NCBI RefSeq assembly: GCF_021742065.1
Contig: NZ_JAKKIE010000069.1
Coordinates: forward strand, 1-15,736
Source of the DNA: Rhizorhapis sp. SPR117
Lineage (GTDB): Bacteria > Pseudomonadota > Alphaproteobacteria > Sphingomonadales > Sphingomonadaceae
Length of the DNA: 15,736 nucleotides
Reading direction: 5' to 3'
Each line of letters begins with the position of its first letter. Within the stretch, counting starts at the first letter, position 1. Shown one piece after another: positions 8,441-15,390 of this stretch. The notes below the pieces were generated by a model. The model made no database searches. It had not been told where the DNA came from and worked only from the letters and a program-made list of their open reading frames with translations. A program made the position numbers and the translations under genes.

Positions 8441-9735
8441 TGATGAGTCCCGCCTTGACCATGAAGCGGCTTAAAGCGCTGGATGGAGCGCAAACCGTCA
8501 TTGTCGCCTGCTTTGCGGCTGTGTTGATTTTTGTCATCTGGGCATCGCTTGCCCGGGTGGACGAGGTGACGCGGGGGCAGGGGCGCGTCATCCCGTCCAG
8601 CAAGATGCAGATAGTTCAAAGCTCCGAACCGGCCACCATCCGTGACATTCTTGTCCGGTCGGGCCAGCATGTCCGCAAGGGGCAGTTGCTGGTTCGTTTG
8701 GACGATACCCAGTCGTCGTCGGAACTGGGCCAGATCGAGGCTGAAAATAAATTGCTCTCCGCACGCGCGAACCGACTGTCGCGAGAGGCGTCGGGGGAAC
8801 AAAGCGATTGTACCCGCACAGCCGATGGGGCGATGCTGGTCGATTGTTCAGAGGAAGCCCGGCTTCAGGCCGTCCGGCAATCGGCATTGCAAAGCAAGAT
8901 GACGGGGCTACAGGCGGCCGTTGAACAGCGCCGCCGAGAGCTGAGCGAGGCACAGGCGACGGTCAGCAGCCTTGTCAGCAGCGTGGCGCTGGCACAACGG
9001 CAGGTGGATATGTTGGCGCCATTGGCCGCAAAATCGATCGTCCCGGAGACGGAATTGCTGTCGGCACGCCGTGATCTTGTCGATTTGCAGGGCCGCTTGG
9101 CTGCTGCTCGCGAGGGTGTGTCACGTACTGCCGCAGGCATACGTGAAGCGCAGGCGCAGGCTGCTGAAGCGAATTTCCAGTTCCGACAGGATGCGCTCAA
9201 TGAACGCAGCCAATTGCAGACCAAGATTGCCGTCAACAGCCAGTCCCTGCGCGGGGCAGAAGGACGGGTGCAAAAGGCGGAATTGCGTTCGCCCGTTGAT
9301 GGCATTGTGAATGATGTTCAGGTGACAACAGTGGGCGGCTTTGTGCAGGCCGGGCAAAAGATCATGCAGGTTGTGCCGATGGGTGAGAAATTATTGGTGG
9401 AAGCCAGGGTCAAGCCCAAGGACATTGCCTTCATCAAGGTCAATGATCGTGCGAATGTGAAAGTGACGGCCTATGATTTTTCCGTTTATGGCGGGTTGAG
9501 CGGTCGCGTCGTGCAAATTTCCGCCGACAGCATTTATGACGAAGCGGACAAGGAAGCCTATTTTTCCGTCGTGATCGAAACGGACCGTTCTTACCTGTTG
9601 TCCGGCGAGCGGCGGTTGCCGATCACGCCCGGCATGATCTGCGATGCGGAGATCATCACCGGCCGCAAGTCCATTCTGTCCTATCTGCTGAAACCCGTGC
9701 TGCGTGCACGGGCGGAAGCATTGCAGGAGCGTTGA
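8437..9735 (+). CDS. lapC: Type I secretion periplasmic adaptor, HlyD family (LapC-like)
   Basis: The 432-residue product has a short cytoplasmic N-terminus and one transmembrane helix (about 18-38). The first half of a lipoyl/barrel-sandwich domain follows (GQGRVIPSSKMQIVQSSEP, GQHVRKGQLLVRLD), then a long coiled coil (about 90-280). The returning lipoyl half is AELRSPVDGIVNDVQVTTVG and the beta-barrel includes MGEKLLVEARVKPKDIAFI. The C-terminus SILSYLLKPVLRARAEALQER is typical of type I secretion adaptors. Three ATGs in a row (8437, 8440, 8443) follow the preceding gene's end; I chose the first, which makes an ATGA overlap. A longer in-frame start at 8344 lies inside the hydrolase gene and gives a non-homologous leader, so I reject it. 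The protein bridges the ABC exporter and the TolC-like channel. Confidence 0.92.
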   Translation: MMMSPALTMKRLKALDGAQTVIVACFAAVLIFVIWASLARVDEVTRGQGRVIPSSKMQIVQSSEPATIRDILVRSGQHVRKGQLLVRLDDTQSSSELGQIEAENKLLSARANRLSREASGEQSDCTRTADGAMLVDCSEEARLQAVRQSALQSKMTGLQAAVEQRRRELSEAQATVSSLVSSVALAQRQVDMLAPLAAKSIVPETELLSARRDLVDLQGRLAAAREGVSRTAAGIREAQAQAAEANFQFRQDALNERSQLQTKIAVNSQSLRGAEGRVQKAELRSPVDGIVNDVQVTTVGGFVQAGQKIMQVVPMGEKLLVEARVKPKDIAFIKVNDRANVKVTAYDFSVYGGLSGRVVQISADSIYDEADKEAYFSVVIETDRSYLLSGERRLPITPGMICDAEIITGRKSILSYLLKPVLRARAEALQER

Positions 9736-9738
9736 AAG

Positions 9739-10872
9739 TTAGCGTGTCAGCGAAGCCAGTTGAACCGCTGGGAGCGCGCTATCGGGGCGATAGCCATGGG
9801 TCCAGGTCCTGTTTTCATTGAAGCTCAACACCGGGCGATAGTCGCGCACTTCGGCGGACCGCAATATCCGGTTGGTTTCATTATCCAGAACGAGCAGGTC
9901 GCCGTCCATCGCAACAGCCAATATGGCATGATCGGCCCGCCGCACCAGATCGCGGGCAATGACGAGATACATTGAGTCCGCAGGAACGCCCAGCGCCTTC
10001 AAGAGCTGCATCTTGGCAATGGCATAATCTTCGCAATCGCCGCGTCCGCGCGACAGGGATTGTGCGGCGCTAGCCCAGTAATCGGCCGTGCCATATTCTT
10101 TCACATCATCGACATATCTGATCCGCGCGTTGACCCATGCGTTGATGTTCGCAATCTGGGTCATACGTGCCTGGTTGCGGTTTTGCGCGAGCAGGCCAGA
10201 CCAGGGAGCGCCCGAGGCATTCAGACTTGCGCTACTCGCATGACGCCATTTGCTATCCAGTGCTGTTCGCGAGACCGCCAGCGCAACCGACCCGAATATG
10301 TCGGGTCGACCTGGCCGGATATATTCGGCCGTACTGCGCGTATAGGGTGCGCGCGGAATGCCACGATTGGCCTGTACGAACGACGAAGGGCAGTCCTCTA
10401 TGTGGCGGCCTTCGTGGTTTTGCACCGCGCCGAATACGACCTGAAGGGCTTTGGGTGCAACATAGGCGACGGCTTTTGCCGCTTCGCCATAGTCAAAGTT
10501 GGCAATCGAGGGTAAGGGCGATGCCAACAAAGCGGGAAAAGGCTGCTCGACACGGACGTTTGCGGCCCTGACAATGATGGTGTTCGTTGCCGGAGCTGGT
10601 CCTGCCTGAGGATAGAGCGTCCTGGCCTGTTGCATGCGAATGAGGTCGAGCTGGCTGGGCGCACCCTTCAGGATGGCCTGACTCTTGGTGTAGCTGGCCT
10701 GCCAGACCTGATTGCCAGAGGCGGGGAGCAACGGAGCGGAGGCGCAGGGCGTTGCGGCATGAGCGGCCGACTGTGCCAGAAGCCCGGATGCAATCACGAA
10801 AAACGCATGAACAGCCAATGGCTGGCGACCAATGCGCAGTCGGGACAGTGCAGGAGAGCAGGTTCGCGTCAT
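9739..10872 (-). CDS. lapG: LapG-type periplasmic cysteine protease (transglutaminase-like, BTLCP family)
   Basis: The 377-residue product has a signal peptide (about 1-39, ending SAAHA). A ~150-residue N-terminal part is unfamiliar to me. The BTLCP/DUF920 domain runs from about 193 (PDIFGSVALAVSRTALDSKW) to 360. The catalytic triad is visible as C280 in GRGDCEDYA, H315 in RADHAILAV and D330 in LLVLDNETN. In the Pseudomonas system LapG cuts LapA near its N-terminus and frees the adhesin; LapD, reading c-di-GMP, holds LapG in check. The gene is convergent to the adaptor gene with 3 bp between stops, so it is transcribed separately from the export operon. LapD is not in the window. The product is clearly longer than typical LapG. 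I see no good Shine-Dalgarno before the ATG, so the start is the least certain part, though the signal peptide fits it. Confidence 0.88.
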   Translation of the reverse strand: MTRTCSPALSRLRIGRQPLAVHAFFVIASGLLAQSAAHAATPCASAPLLPASGNQVWQASYTKSQAILKGAPSQLDLIRMQQARTLYPQAGPAPATNTIIVRAANVRVEQPFPALLASPLPSIANFDYGEAAKAVAYVAPKALQVVFGAVQNHEGRHIEDCPSSFVQANRGIPRAPYTRSTAEYIRPGRPDIFGSVALAVSRTALDSKWRHASSASLNASGAPWSGLLAQNRNQARMTQIANINAWVNARIRYVDDVKEYGTADYWASAAQSLSRGRGDCEDYAIAKMQLLKALGVPADSMYLVIARDLVRRADHAILAVAMDGDLLVLDNETNRILRSAEVRDYRPVLSFNENRTWTHGYRPDSALPAVQLASLTR

Positions 10873-10888
10873 GCTCAGGAAGATGAGC

Positions 10889-10925
10889 GTTAACGTCTAA
10901 TATACGGATAAGGCCTATCGTTAAC
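10889..10925 (-). promoter_or_regulatory. Paired GTTAAC palindromes flanking a possible -10 of the protease gene
   Basis: GTTAAC occurs at 10889-10894 and 10920-10925, with centres 31 bp apart (about three helical turns), both inside CGTTAAC. Between them on the - strand is TATATT (10904-10899), a good -10 match 26 bp before the protease ATG. The distal GTTAAC lies near -35 and the proximal one near the transcription start. The regulator is unknown; a sequence of six bases can also recur by chance. Confidence 0.3.
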
Positions 10926-11014
10926 ATCGCCTTTGCCATATATGTATTTTGGCAATCCGCCGTCACAGGCTATAAACGGCAGACCCTTTCAAAACTGTAG
11001 GGAGCGATGAAATT

Positions 11015-11443
11015 TCAATCGCTCGCGCTTCTTCCCTTCGGAAAAGGCCAGCGGGTTACGCTCCCCGCAAATAGAGCCCACCAGACGATCACCGGCTGAA
11101 ATGCAAGGCGCGGCGCATGATACCACCAACCAGGATGCGTTCCGCCGGCAGCAATGCCATCGATGGCGTGTTTGATATTGGCGGGATAAACACAGACCGC
11201 ATAGAGCGCGAGCATGACGCCGGCGATATAACGCAATCGGGCGGTCAGCAGAGCAATCGCACCCGCGATTTCGCATAACCCAGTGATGAAGATGGTTTCG
11301 GCGGGGAAGGGCACCCATTGCGGCATGATCGTCAGGAATATGCCGGGTGATCGCAGGTGCGCGAACCCGGCGAACAGATAGGCGACGGCAAGAAGCCAGC
11401 GCAGGATCGTCCGGCCATGTTCCACCCTTGCCGATGTGTACAT
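11015..11443 (-). CDS. DoxX-like small integral membrane protein
   Basis: The 142-residue product has four predicted helices (about 12-29, 48-67, 70-89 and 113-129). The pattern ILRWLLAVAYLFAGFAHL, CEIAGAIALL and YIAGVMLALYAVCVYPANIKHAI is typical of the DoxX/DoxD-like superfamily. Cellular roles in this family vary and are often unknown, so I assign none. I start at the ATG at 11443 because the first helix follows directly; the longer frame up to 11569 adds a non-hydrophobic stretch with no ribosome site. The site before 11443 is itself weak (AAAGG about 12 bases upstream). It is separated from the protease gene by 142 bp and seems to be transcribed alone. A short hairpin AGCGAT/ATCGCT overlaps its stop codon but lacks a strong T-run. 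Confidence 0.75.
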   Translation of the reverse strand: MYTSARVEHGRTILRWLLAVAYLFAGFAHLRSPGIFLTIMPQWVPFPAETIFITGLCEIAGAIALLTARLRYIAGVMLALYAVCVYPANIKHAIDGIAAGGTHPGWWYHAPRLAFQPVIVWWALFAGSVTRWPFPKGRSASD

Positions 11444-11529
11444 ATTTTCGCAGGACCTTTTGCCAAATGGAGGAAACTTTCCATTAACCATGCATGGATA
11501 AACTTGCAGTCTCAACCAAGGGACTCGAT

Positions 11530-11724
11530 ATGGCCAGCAAAGAAGATGCCTTTGCCACTCTATGTGCAAGAATGCAGACGCTGATGGCCGACAGGCCGGT
11601 ATCGGCGGTCAAAGCCGAAACCGTCAGCGTGAATGACCTTATTCATCGTATCGGTTCCATGCTTGATCGTCGCCAGTTTCCCTTCGTTTCTTTCAATCCA
11701 AATTGTTCGAATGTAAAACTGTAG
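11530..11724 (+). CDS. Possible small hypothetical protein, 64 residues
   Basis: The frame encodes MASKEDAFATLCARMQTLMA, continuing to SVNDLIHRIGSMLDRRQFPF and a short tail. AAGGGA lies about 6 bases before the ATG. I do not recognise the family. It occupies the otherwise empty gap between the DoxX-like gene and the toxin gene, but its last 82 bp run antisense to the toxin's 3' end. It could be a real small protein, the truncated start of a gene cut off by arrival of the toxin-antitoxin module, or chance. Only the first ~35 residues look protein-like to me. Confidence 0.3.
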   Translation: MASKEDAFATLCARMQTLMADRPVSAVKAETVSVNDLIHRIGSMLDRRQFPFVSFNPNCSNVKL

Positions 11725-12410
11725 CGTTCGTTCGAGGGCAGGGCGGCAAAGGCTGTGAGTTGTCCCTGCTCGTACCGAAAATGCCAGGCTTGACTGATTT
11801 TTGGTGCTTTGACCGAAAAGGCAGAAGGGTCGAACAAGGCGATATTCGCGCCCCTGTCGGGATCGCGCGCAGATTGATAACGGATCGCCTGCGTTTCAAT
11901 CCGGCGCGCATGCACTGCGAAGGCCTGACAGGCGGTACAGTCTTCCGGATCGGCCCAGAGGCTGGCATGCCGCAGAAAGGGCTCTGCTATCAGATCGATA
12001 GTGCGCGTGGCCTTGACGGGAATGCTGAAGGCCGAATGTTCAACCACATTTGTAGGCGGCGCGAACCCCGGTGAGCGCGAAAAGAAGTGCAGCCGCCAAT
12101 AGGCCGTTTCGGCGACCGCCGTGCGAATATGCTCGGAAGCGTAGAAGATGCCAGGCCGCTCACCTGCTTTGCGAAAGCGCGACTCCTTCGCATGACCATA
12201 GCGAAATGGTGTTGCGAGCAGATAATGCAGATGGCGCGCCGCAGGAGGCAGCGGAGGCTTTACCTCTTCGACCAGTTGCTCAAGCATGGCCTGGTCTTCC
12301 GCATTGGCGGCAAGGCGGTTGGTGGAGATACGATGCTGCGCCTCGACCAGCCGCCAAAGGCTGGCGGCGTAAGGGTGGAGGTCAGACGGTTGGGGAACGA
12401 TTTCAGACAC
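11643..12410 (-). CDS. RES-domain toxin (NAD+-degrading family)
   Basis: The 255-residue product carries the RES domain: SRFRKAGERPGIFYASEHIR and AVAE (77-101) supply the conserved Arg, Tyr and Glu, and IRYQSARDPDRG (177-187) the conserved Ser. RES toxins studied so far break down NAD+ and stop growth unless held by the partner antitoxin. An N-terminal extension (PYAASLWRLVEAQHRISTNR) is also seen in longer members. The start is GTG at 12410. It overlaps the antitoxin stop by 8 bp (GTGTCTGA), giving coupled translation in the usual antitoxin-then-toxin order. Confidence 0.85.
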   Translation of the reverse strand: MSEIVPQPSDLHPYAASLWRLVEAQHRISTNRLAANAEDQAMLEQLVEEVKPPLPPAARHLHYLLATPFRYGHAKESRFRKAGERPGIFYASEHIRTAVAETAYWRLHFFSRSPGFAPPTNVVEHSAFSIPVKATRTIDLIAEPFLRHASLWADPEDCTACQAFAVHARRIETQAIRYQSARDPDRGANIALFDPSAFSVKAPKISQAWHFRYEQGQLTAFAALPSNERYSFTFEQFGLKETKGNWRRSSMEPIR

Positions 12411-12777
12411 GCGCCCGATAATCGTCGACGTAATGCGTCACTTCGTTGAGGCCGCTTATGGTCCGGATGAGATCGATCGGACGACCGCCGAGATCGAGGT
12501 TGAAGGCTTTGAGCCAGGACATGGACGCCTGATCGTCGCTTCCCATTAATGCATCCAGGCTACGAAACAAGCGCACCAGATATTGTCCCAGCTCAAATGC
12601 TTTGCTCGATCGGTCCAGTTCGTAGGCACCCGAGCGCAACCGCGAGGCCGTGGCTGGAGACAGGCCGAGGATGGCACCAAGCTGTTCATTGGTGAGCTTC
12701 CAGCAGGCTGCCACACGATTGACCGCCTGACTGAGTACCCGCTTTTCGTCCGCTCTGTTGAGAAACTGCGTCGCCAC
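12403..12777 (-). CDS. Xre/MbcA/ParS-family antitoxin of the RES pair
   Basis: The 124-residue product has a helix-turn-helix at about 29-50 (NEQLGAILGLSPATASRLRSG) and a DUF2384/toxin-binding C-terminal domain (about 60-120). That domain contains LFRSLDALMGSD, MSWLKAFNLDLGGRPIDLIRT and THYVDDYRAR. It should both neutralise the RES toxin and repress the promoter upstream. The start is a GTG at 12777, with GGAAAG just upstream; an ATG two bases away is in the wrong frame. The 26-bp palindrome at 12789-12814 lies directly before it and is the natural operator candidate. Confidence 0.88.
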   Translation of the reverse strand: MATQFLNRADEKRVLSQAVNRVAACWKLTNEQLGAILGLSPATASRLRSGAYELDRSSKAFELGQYLVRLFRSLDALMGSDDQASMSWLKAFNLDLGGRPIDLIRTISGLNEVTHYVDDYRARV

Positions 12778-12788
12778 ATTCTTTCCAG

Positions 12789-12814
12789 TGAATGAAATAT
12801 CGATATATCATTCA
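12789..12814. promoter_or_regulatory. Near-perfect 26-bp palindromic operator of the toxin-antitoxin pair
   Basis: The arms are TGAATGAAATATC and GATATATCATTCA. 24 of 26 positions are symmetric about the central CG at 12801-12802; one base pair (positions 8 and 19) breaks the match. It lies 12 bp before the antitoxin GTG. Antitoxins of this kind usually bind such sites to repress their own operon. The site is AT-rich, unlike its surroundings. Confidence 0.7.
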
Positions 12815-12839
12815 TAAGATCAGATGCCGCATTTTGCAA
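12811..12839 (-). promoter_or_regulatory. Candidate promoter of the toxin-antitoxin operon
   Basis: On the - strand TTGCAA (12839-12834) and TATGAA (12816-12811) are spaced 17 bp. Each matches consensus at 4 of 6 bases. The -10 overlaps the outer edge of the palindrome, so a protein bound there would block RNA polymerase. Confidence 0.4.
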
Positions 12840-12896
12840 GAAGCATCGGCCACAACGGCCTCAGCGGAGGGTCAGTCGTTGGCAGTGTTTCATCAC

Positions 12897-12925
12897 TTGA
12901 CACCATACCAACCAGTTGGTATTTA
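12897..12925 (+). promoter_or_regulatory. Promoter with embedded TetR-type operator
   Basis: A perfect -35 TTGACA lies at 12897-12902. An extended -10 TGGTAT begins at 12917 (TATTTA at 12920-12925, 17-bp spacing). The inverted repeat ATACCAAC-CA-GTTGGTAT at 12905-12922 fills the spacer and reaches into the -10. It lies 25 bp before the tetR-family start codon. This is the classic layout for autorepression by a TetR protein, which ligand binding would relieve. Confidence 0.75.
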
Positions 12926-12947
12926 GAAAATTCCCAAGGAGGATGAT

Positions 12948-13559
12948 ATGCTTAAAGCCGCTGCAAAGCCGAATGCAAAGCTAAAGCTTCTGCAGGCAGC
13001 CTTGTCCCTAATCCGGGCCAAGGGCTATTCGGCAACTACGGTTGACGAACTCTGCGCGGCTGCCGGTGTTACCAAGGGTGCATTCTTTCATCATTTCAAA
13101 AGCAAGGACGAGCTTGGCGTTGCCGCTGCGGAGCATTGGTCGGAAACGACCGGTGCGTTGTTTGCCGAAGCTCCGTATCACGACCATGCCGATCCGCTCG
13201 ATCGGATCCTGGGTTACGTCGCCTTCCGCAAGGTGCTGCTGCAGGGCGGCGTGCCCGAGTTCACCTGTCTCGTCGGCACCATGGTGCAGGAAACCTACGA
13301 AACCACGCCAGCCATTCGCGATGCTTGCGACCGCAGCATCAGCGGCCATGCCGAGACGCTGGAAGCCGATATCGAAGCGGCGATGCGGGATCGGGGCATG
13401 TCACCCGATTGGACCGCACAGTCGCTTGCGCTTCACACCCAGGTTGTTCTTCAGGGCGCCTTCATTCTCGCCAAGGCAAAGGGTGGAGCACAGATCGCTG
13501 CCGACAGTATCGATCATCTTGCCCGGTATCTGGAACTGCTTTTCAGTCCGGAGAATTGA
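12948..13559 (+). CDS. TetR-family transcriptional repressor
   Basis: The 203-residue product has the N-terminal TetR helix-turn-helix (about 11-58: LLQAALSLIRAKGYSATTVD, AAAGVTKGAFFHHFKSKDEL). A helical ligand-binding C-terminal domain follows, containing FTCLVGTMVQETYETTPAIR and SLALHTQVVLQGAFILAKAK. Its ligand is not evident. A strong AAGGAGG sits 5 bases before the ATG. The palindrome at 12905-12922 in its promoter is its likely binding site. It leads the cluster with the two SRPBCC proteins and the membrane protein; the next gene begins 39 bp after its stop, so the repressor probably controls the whole set. Confidence 0.92.
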   Translation: MLKAAAKPNAKLKLLQAALSLIRAKGYSATTVDELCAAAGVTKGAFFHHFKSKDELGVAAAEHWSETTGALFAEAPYHDHADPLDRILGYVAFRKVLLQGGVPEFTCLVGTMVQETYETTPAIRDACDRSISGHAETLEADIEAAMRDRGMSPDWTAQSLALHTQVVLQGAFILAKAKGGAQIAADSIDHLARYLELLFSPEN

Positions 13560-13598
13560 GAAAGTCCACTGTGAAATTTCAGCAAGAGGAGAATTGCC

Positions 13599-14042
13599 AT
13601 GCCCAGTACGATACGACTCCACCGTGTTCTCGCGACCCAGCCGGAAAAGGTCTATCGCGCCTTTATCGAGAGCGATGCCGTGGCGAGCTGGCTCCCGCCC
13701 TACGGGTTCGTCTGCACCGTCCATGAACTGGACGCAAAGGTGGGCGGCAGCTTCAAAATGTCCTTCCGAAATTTCACGACCGGTAACAGCCATAGCTTCG
13801 GCGGCACCTATATCGAACTCGTGTCGGGACAGCGCCTCGTCTACACGGACACCTTTGATGACCCGAACTTGCCGGGCGAGATGCGCACCACAGTGACCCT
13901 GAAAGCCGTTTCGGTGGGCACGGAAGTCGATATCGAACAGGATGGCGTGCCGGACATGATTCCTCCTGAAGCCTGTTATCTCGGCTGGCAGGAATGCCTG
14001 CAAAAACTCGCAAAACTCGTTGAGCCTGAGATCAATCAGTAG
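13599..14042 (+). CDS. SRPBCC/AHSA1-family protein (first of two)
   Basis: The 147-residue product has the START-like helix-grip fold pattern: LHRVLATQPEKVYRAFIESD, ASWLPPYGFVCTVHELDAKV, GGSFKMSFRNFTTG, GGTYIELV, YTDTFDDPNLPGEM, and a C-terminal helix (CYLGWQECLQKLAKLVEPEI). Proteins of this fold bind hydrophobic ligands in a central cavity or act as small-molecule handling proteins; no catalytic role can be assigned here. AGAGGAG lies just upstream of the ATG. Placement after the TetR gene suggests ligand-induced expression (inference). Confidence 0.88.
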   Translation: MPSTIRLHRVLATQPEKVYRAFIESDAVASWLPPYGFVCTVHELDAKVGGSFKMSFRNFTTGNSHSFGGTYIELVSGQRLVYTDTFDDPNLPGEMRTTVTLKAVSVGTEVDIEQDGVPDMIPPEACYLGWQECLQKLAKLVEPEINQ

Positions 14043-14088
14043 CGCCGTCCGGCATTTCTGAATCCCGTTCCTGACAGGAGAAATTCCA

Positions 14089-14502
14089 ATGACCGATCCA
14101 ATGATCACAGTACAAACCACGGTGGACGCGCCCCTGGAAATTGTATGGGAAGCCTACACAAGTCCCGAAGACATAAAACGGTGGAACTCTGCGTCCGAGG
14201 ATTGGCATACGCCAAGAGCGACGGTCGATTTGCGCAAAGGCGGTGCCTTTTCCTCACGCATGGAGGCGAAGGACGGCAGCATAGGGTTCGATTTTGCAGG
14301 AACCTATACACGTATCGAACCGCACAAACTGATTGAATACGACTTCGGTGATCGCCACGCCAAGGTCCAGTTCGCGCAGGATCAGGATGGCATATGCGTT
14401 GCCGTCACCTTCGAAGCGGAAGCAGAGCATTCGCTCGATCAGCAGCGCAATGGCTGGCAGGCGATCCTCGACAACTTTAAACGCCACGTCGAAAGCCGCT
14501 GA
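14089..14502 (+). CDS. SRPBCC/AHSA1-family protein (second of two)
   Basis: The 137-residue product shows the same fold (ITVQTTVDAPLEIVWEAYTS, IKRWNSASEDWHTPRATVDL, GGAFSSRMEAKDGS, FAGTYTRIEPHKLIEY) and a C-terminal helix (QRNGWQAILDNFKRHVES). It is only distantly like the preceding protein, so this is not a recent duplication. AGGAGA precedes the ATG. It lies 46 bp after the first SRPBCC gene. Pairs of AHSA1-type genes in one operon are common in proteobacteria, with mostly unknown substrates. Confidence 0.87.
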   Translation: MTDPMITVQTTVDAPLEIVWEAYTSPEDIKRWNSASEDWHTPRATVDLRKGGAFSSRMEAKDGSIGFDFAGTYTRIEPHKLIEYDFGDRHAKVQFAQDQDGICVAVTFEAEAEHSLDQQRNGWQAILDNFKRHVESR

Positions 14503-14553
14503 CCCTCTCTTTCCGGACAGCGGGATTGAGGACTGGAGATAGAGGACAAAGGG

Positions 14554-14964
14554 ATGGATTCTGCGCTCAGGAAACACAGAATGCTAAAACTGACGCTTAC
14601 ATTTTCCGCGTTCTACCTCGCGGCTGTCGGTATCGGGCTGATGTTCTTCCCGCTGGAGTTTGGAGTGGGGGCCGTACCCGCCGATGCTTCGCCCCAGTTG
14701 ATTGCCTTGATACGGCTGCTGGGCGGGCCTTTTCTCGGCATTGCAACATTGAACTGGTTGTCGCGAAAGCAAGAGCCTTTCGCCCTGAGACATGTGCTGC
14801 TTGCCAACCTGATCGGCTTCGGGGCGGTGGCTCTGAACGATCTATGGGGAGTGGCAAGCGGAGAAGCGCGAGAAATCGCGAAAATCTTTCTGGTTATCCA
14901 TTGGTTGTTTGCGGGGGCCTTTGCCTTCATGATGCGGACGAAACGGCAATCTGTCCACCAATAG
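14554..14964 (+). CDS. Four-helix membrane protein of unknown function
   Basis: The 136-residue product has hydrophobic segments at about 12-32, 49-69, 79-99 and 108-127 and a basic C-terminus (MMRTKRQSVHQ). I cannot assign a family with confidence; the length and helix count resemble small conserved membrane proteins often found beside AHSA1/TetR genes. AGAGGA lies 7 bases before the ATG. It follows the second SRPBCC gene by 51 bp and is probably last in the operon. I see no convincing terminator right after it. Confidence 0.75.
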   Translation: MDSALRKHRMLKLTLTFSAFYLAAVGIGLMFFPLEFGVGAVPADASPQLIALIRLLGGPFLGIATLNWLSRKQEPFALRHVLLANLIGFGAVALNDLWGVASGEAREIAKIFLVIHWLFAGAFAFMMRTKRQSVHQ

Positions 14965-15110
14965 ACTCACTTTTTGGGAGTGTGCCTGTTGCGAGTGAAA
15001 CAACGAGAGATTTCTCAAGCCGGATATCCCAAGACCGGGAGGTGAAGGGAACCGCTAAATGGCCAAAAAATCCTGTAATTCTGCCATATTTCTAGGATGA
15101 TGATTTCAAG

Positions 15111-15131
15111 ATACCCCCAATAATACCCCCA
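15111..15131. repeat. Direct repeat ATACCCCCA, two copies, 12-bp step
   Basis: Copies lie at 15111-15119 and 15123-15131, separated by ATA. Read on the - strand this is a double TGGGGGTAT. From memory, similar tandem GGGGGTA motifs occur upstream of tyrosine integrase genes of genomic islands. No integrase gene follows here, so the link is unproven. Confidence 0.55.
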
Positions 15132-15136
15132 GACGC

Positions 15137-15168
15137 TCTGGCTAGGGGCCAGATCGCAGCGAAGCTGC
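15137..15168. other. Two adjacent perfect hairpins
   Basis: TCTGGC-TAGGG-GCCAGA (15137-15153) and GCAGC-GAA-GCTGC (15156-15168) sit two bases apart, starting 6 bp after the direct repeats. There is no T-run, so they are not a standard terminator on either strand. They could be protein-binding or recombination structure. Confidence 0.45.
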
Positions 15169-15366
15169 CAAACCCAAGTGGCAGTGCAATGCAGGACCGG
15201 CGGGTCTGATTCGGGCTTGGTGACTGGACCCGAAGTGCAAGCATAGGACTACACACCCTACGCGACAAATCGCACGCAAGAAGCCCGGAAATCTGCGCCT
15301 TTCCAGCAGTGGCAACTTCTCAGTCAGATTGACTTGGACGCCTGCCAGCACGTCATATTCAATGTC

Positions 15367-15390
15367 GCGCGTCAAAACGCGCTTATTTTC
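15367..15390 (+). terminator. Terminator-like hairpin with T-rich tail
   Basis: GCGCGT-CAAA-ACGCGC forms a perfect 6-bp stem with a four-base loop and is followed by TTATTTTC. It would end + strand transcription, for example read-through from the TetR cluster 400 bp upstream. The T-run is interrupted and the short GC stem could be chance. Confidence 0.35.

Noticed and set aside
11003..11023. Hairpin AGCGAT/ATCGCT as terminator of the DoxX-like gene
   Set aside because: The stem overlaps the stop codon, is only 6 bp with a nine-base loop, and is followed on the - strand by just four Ts at a distance.
11488..11497. Palindrome CCATGCATGG upstream of the small + strand frame
   Set aside because: Ten bases is short enough to be chance and no promoter elements line up with it.
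13042..13896. 284-residue + strand frame across the TetR and first SRPBCC genes
   Set aside because: Composition is Arg/Ser/Pro-rich as expected of a shifted frame over two well-recognised genes.
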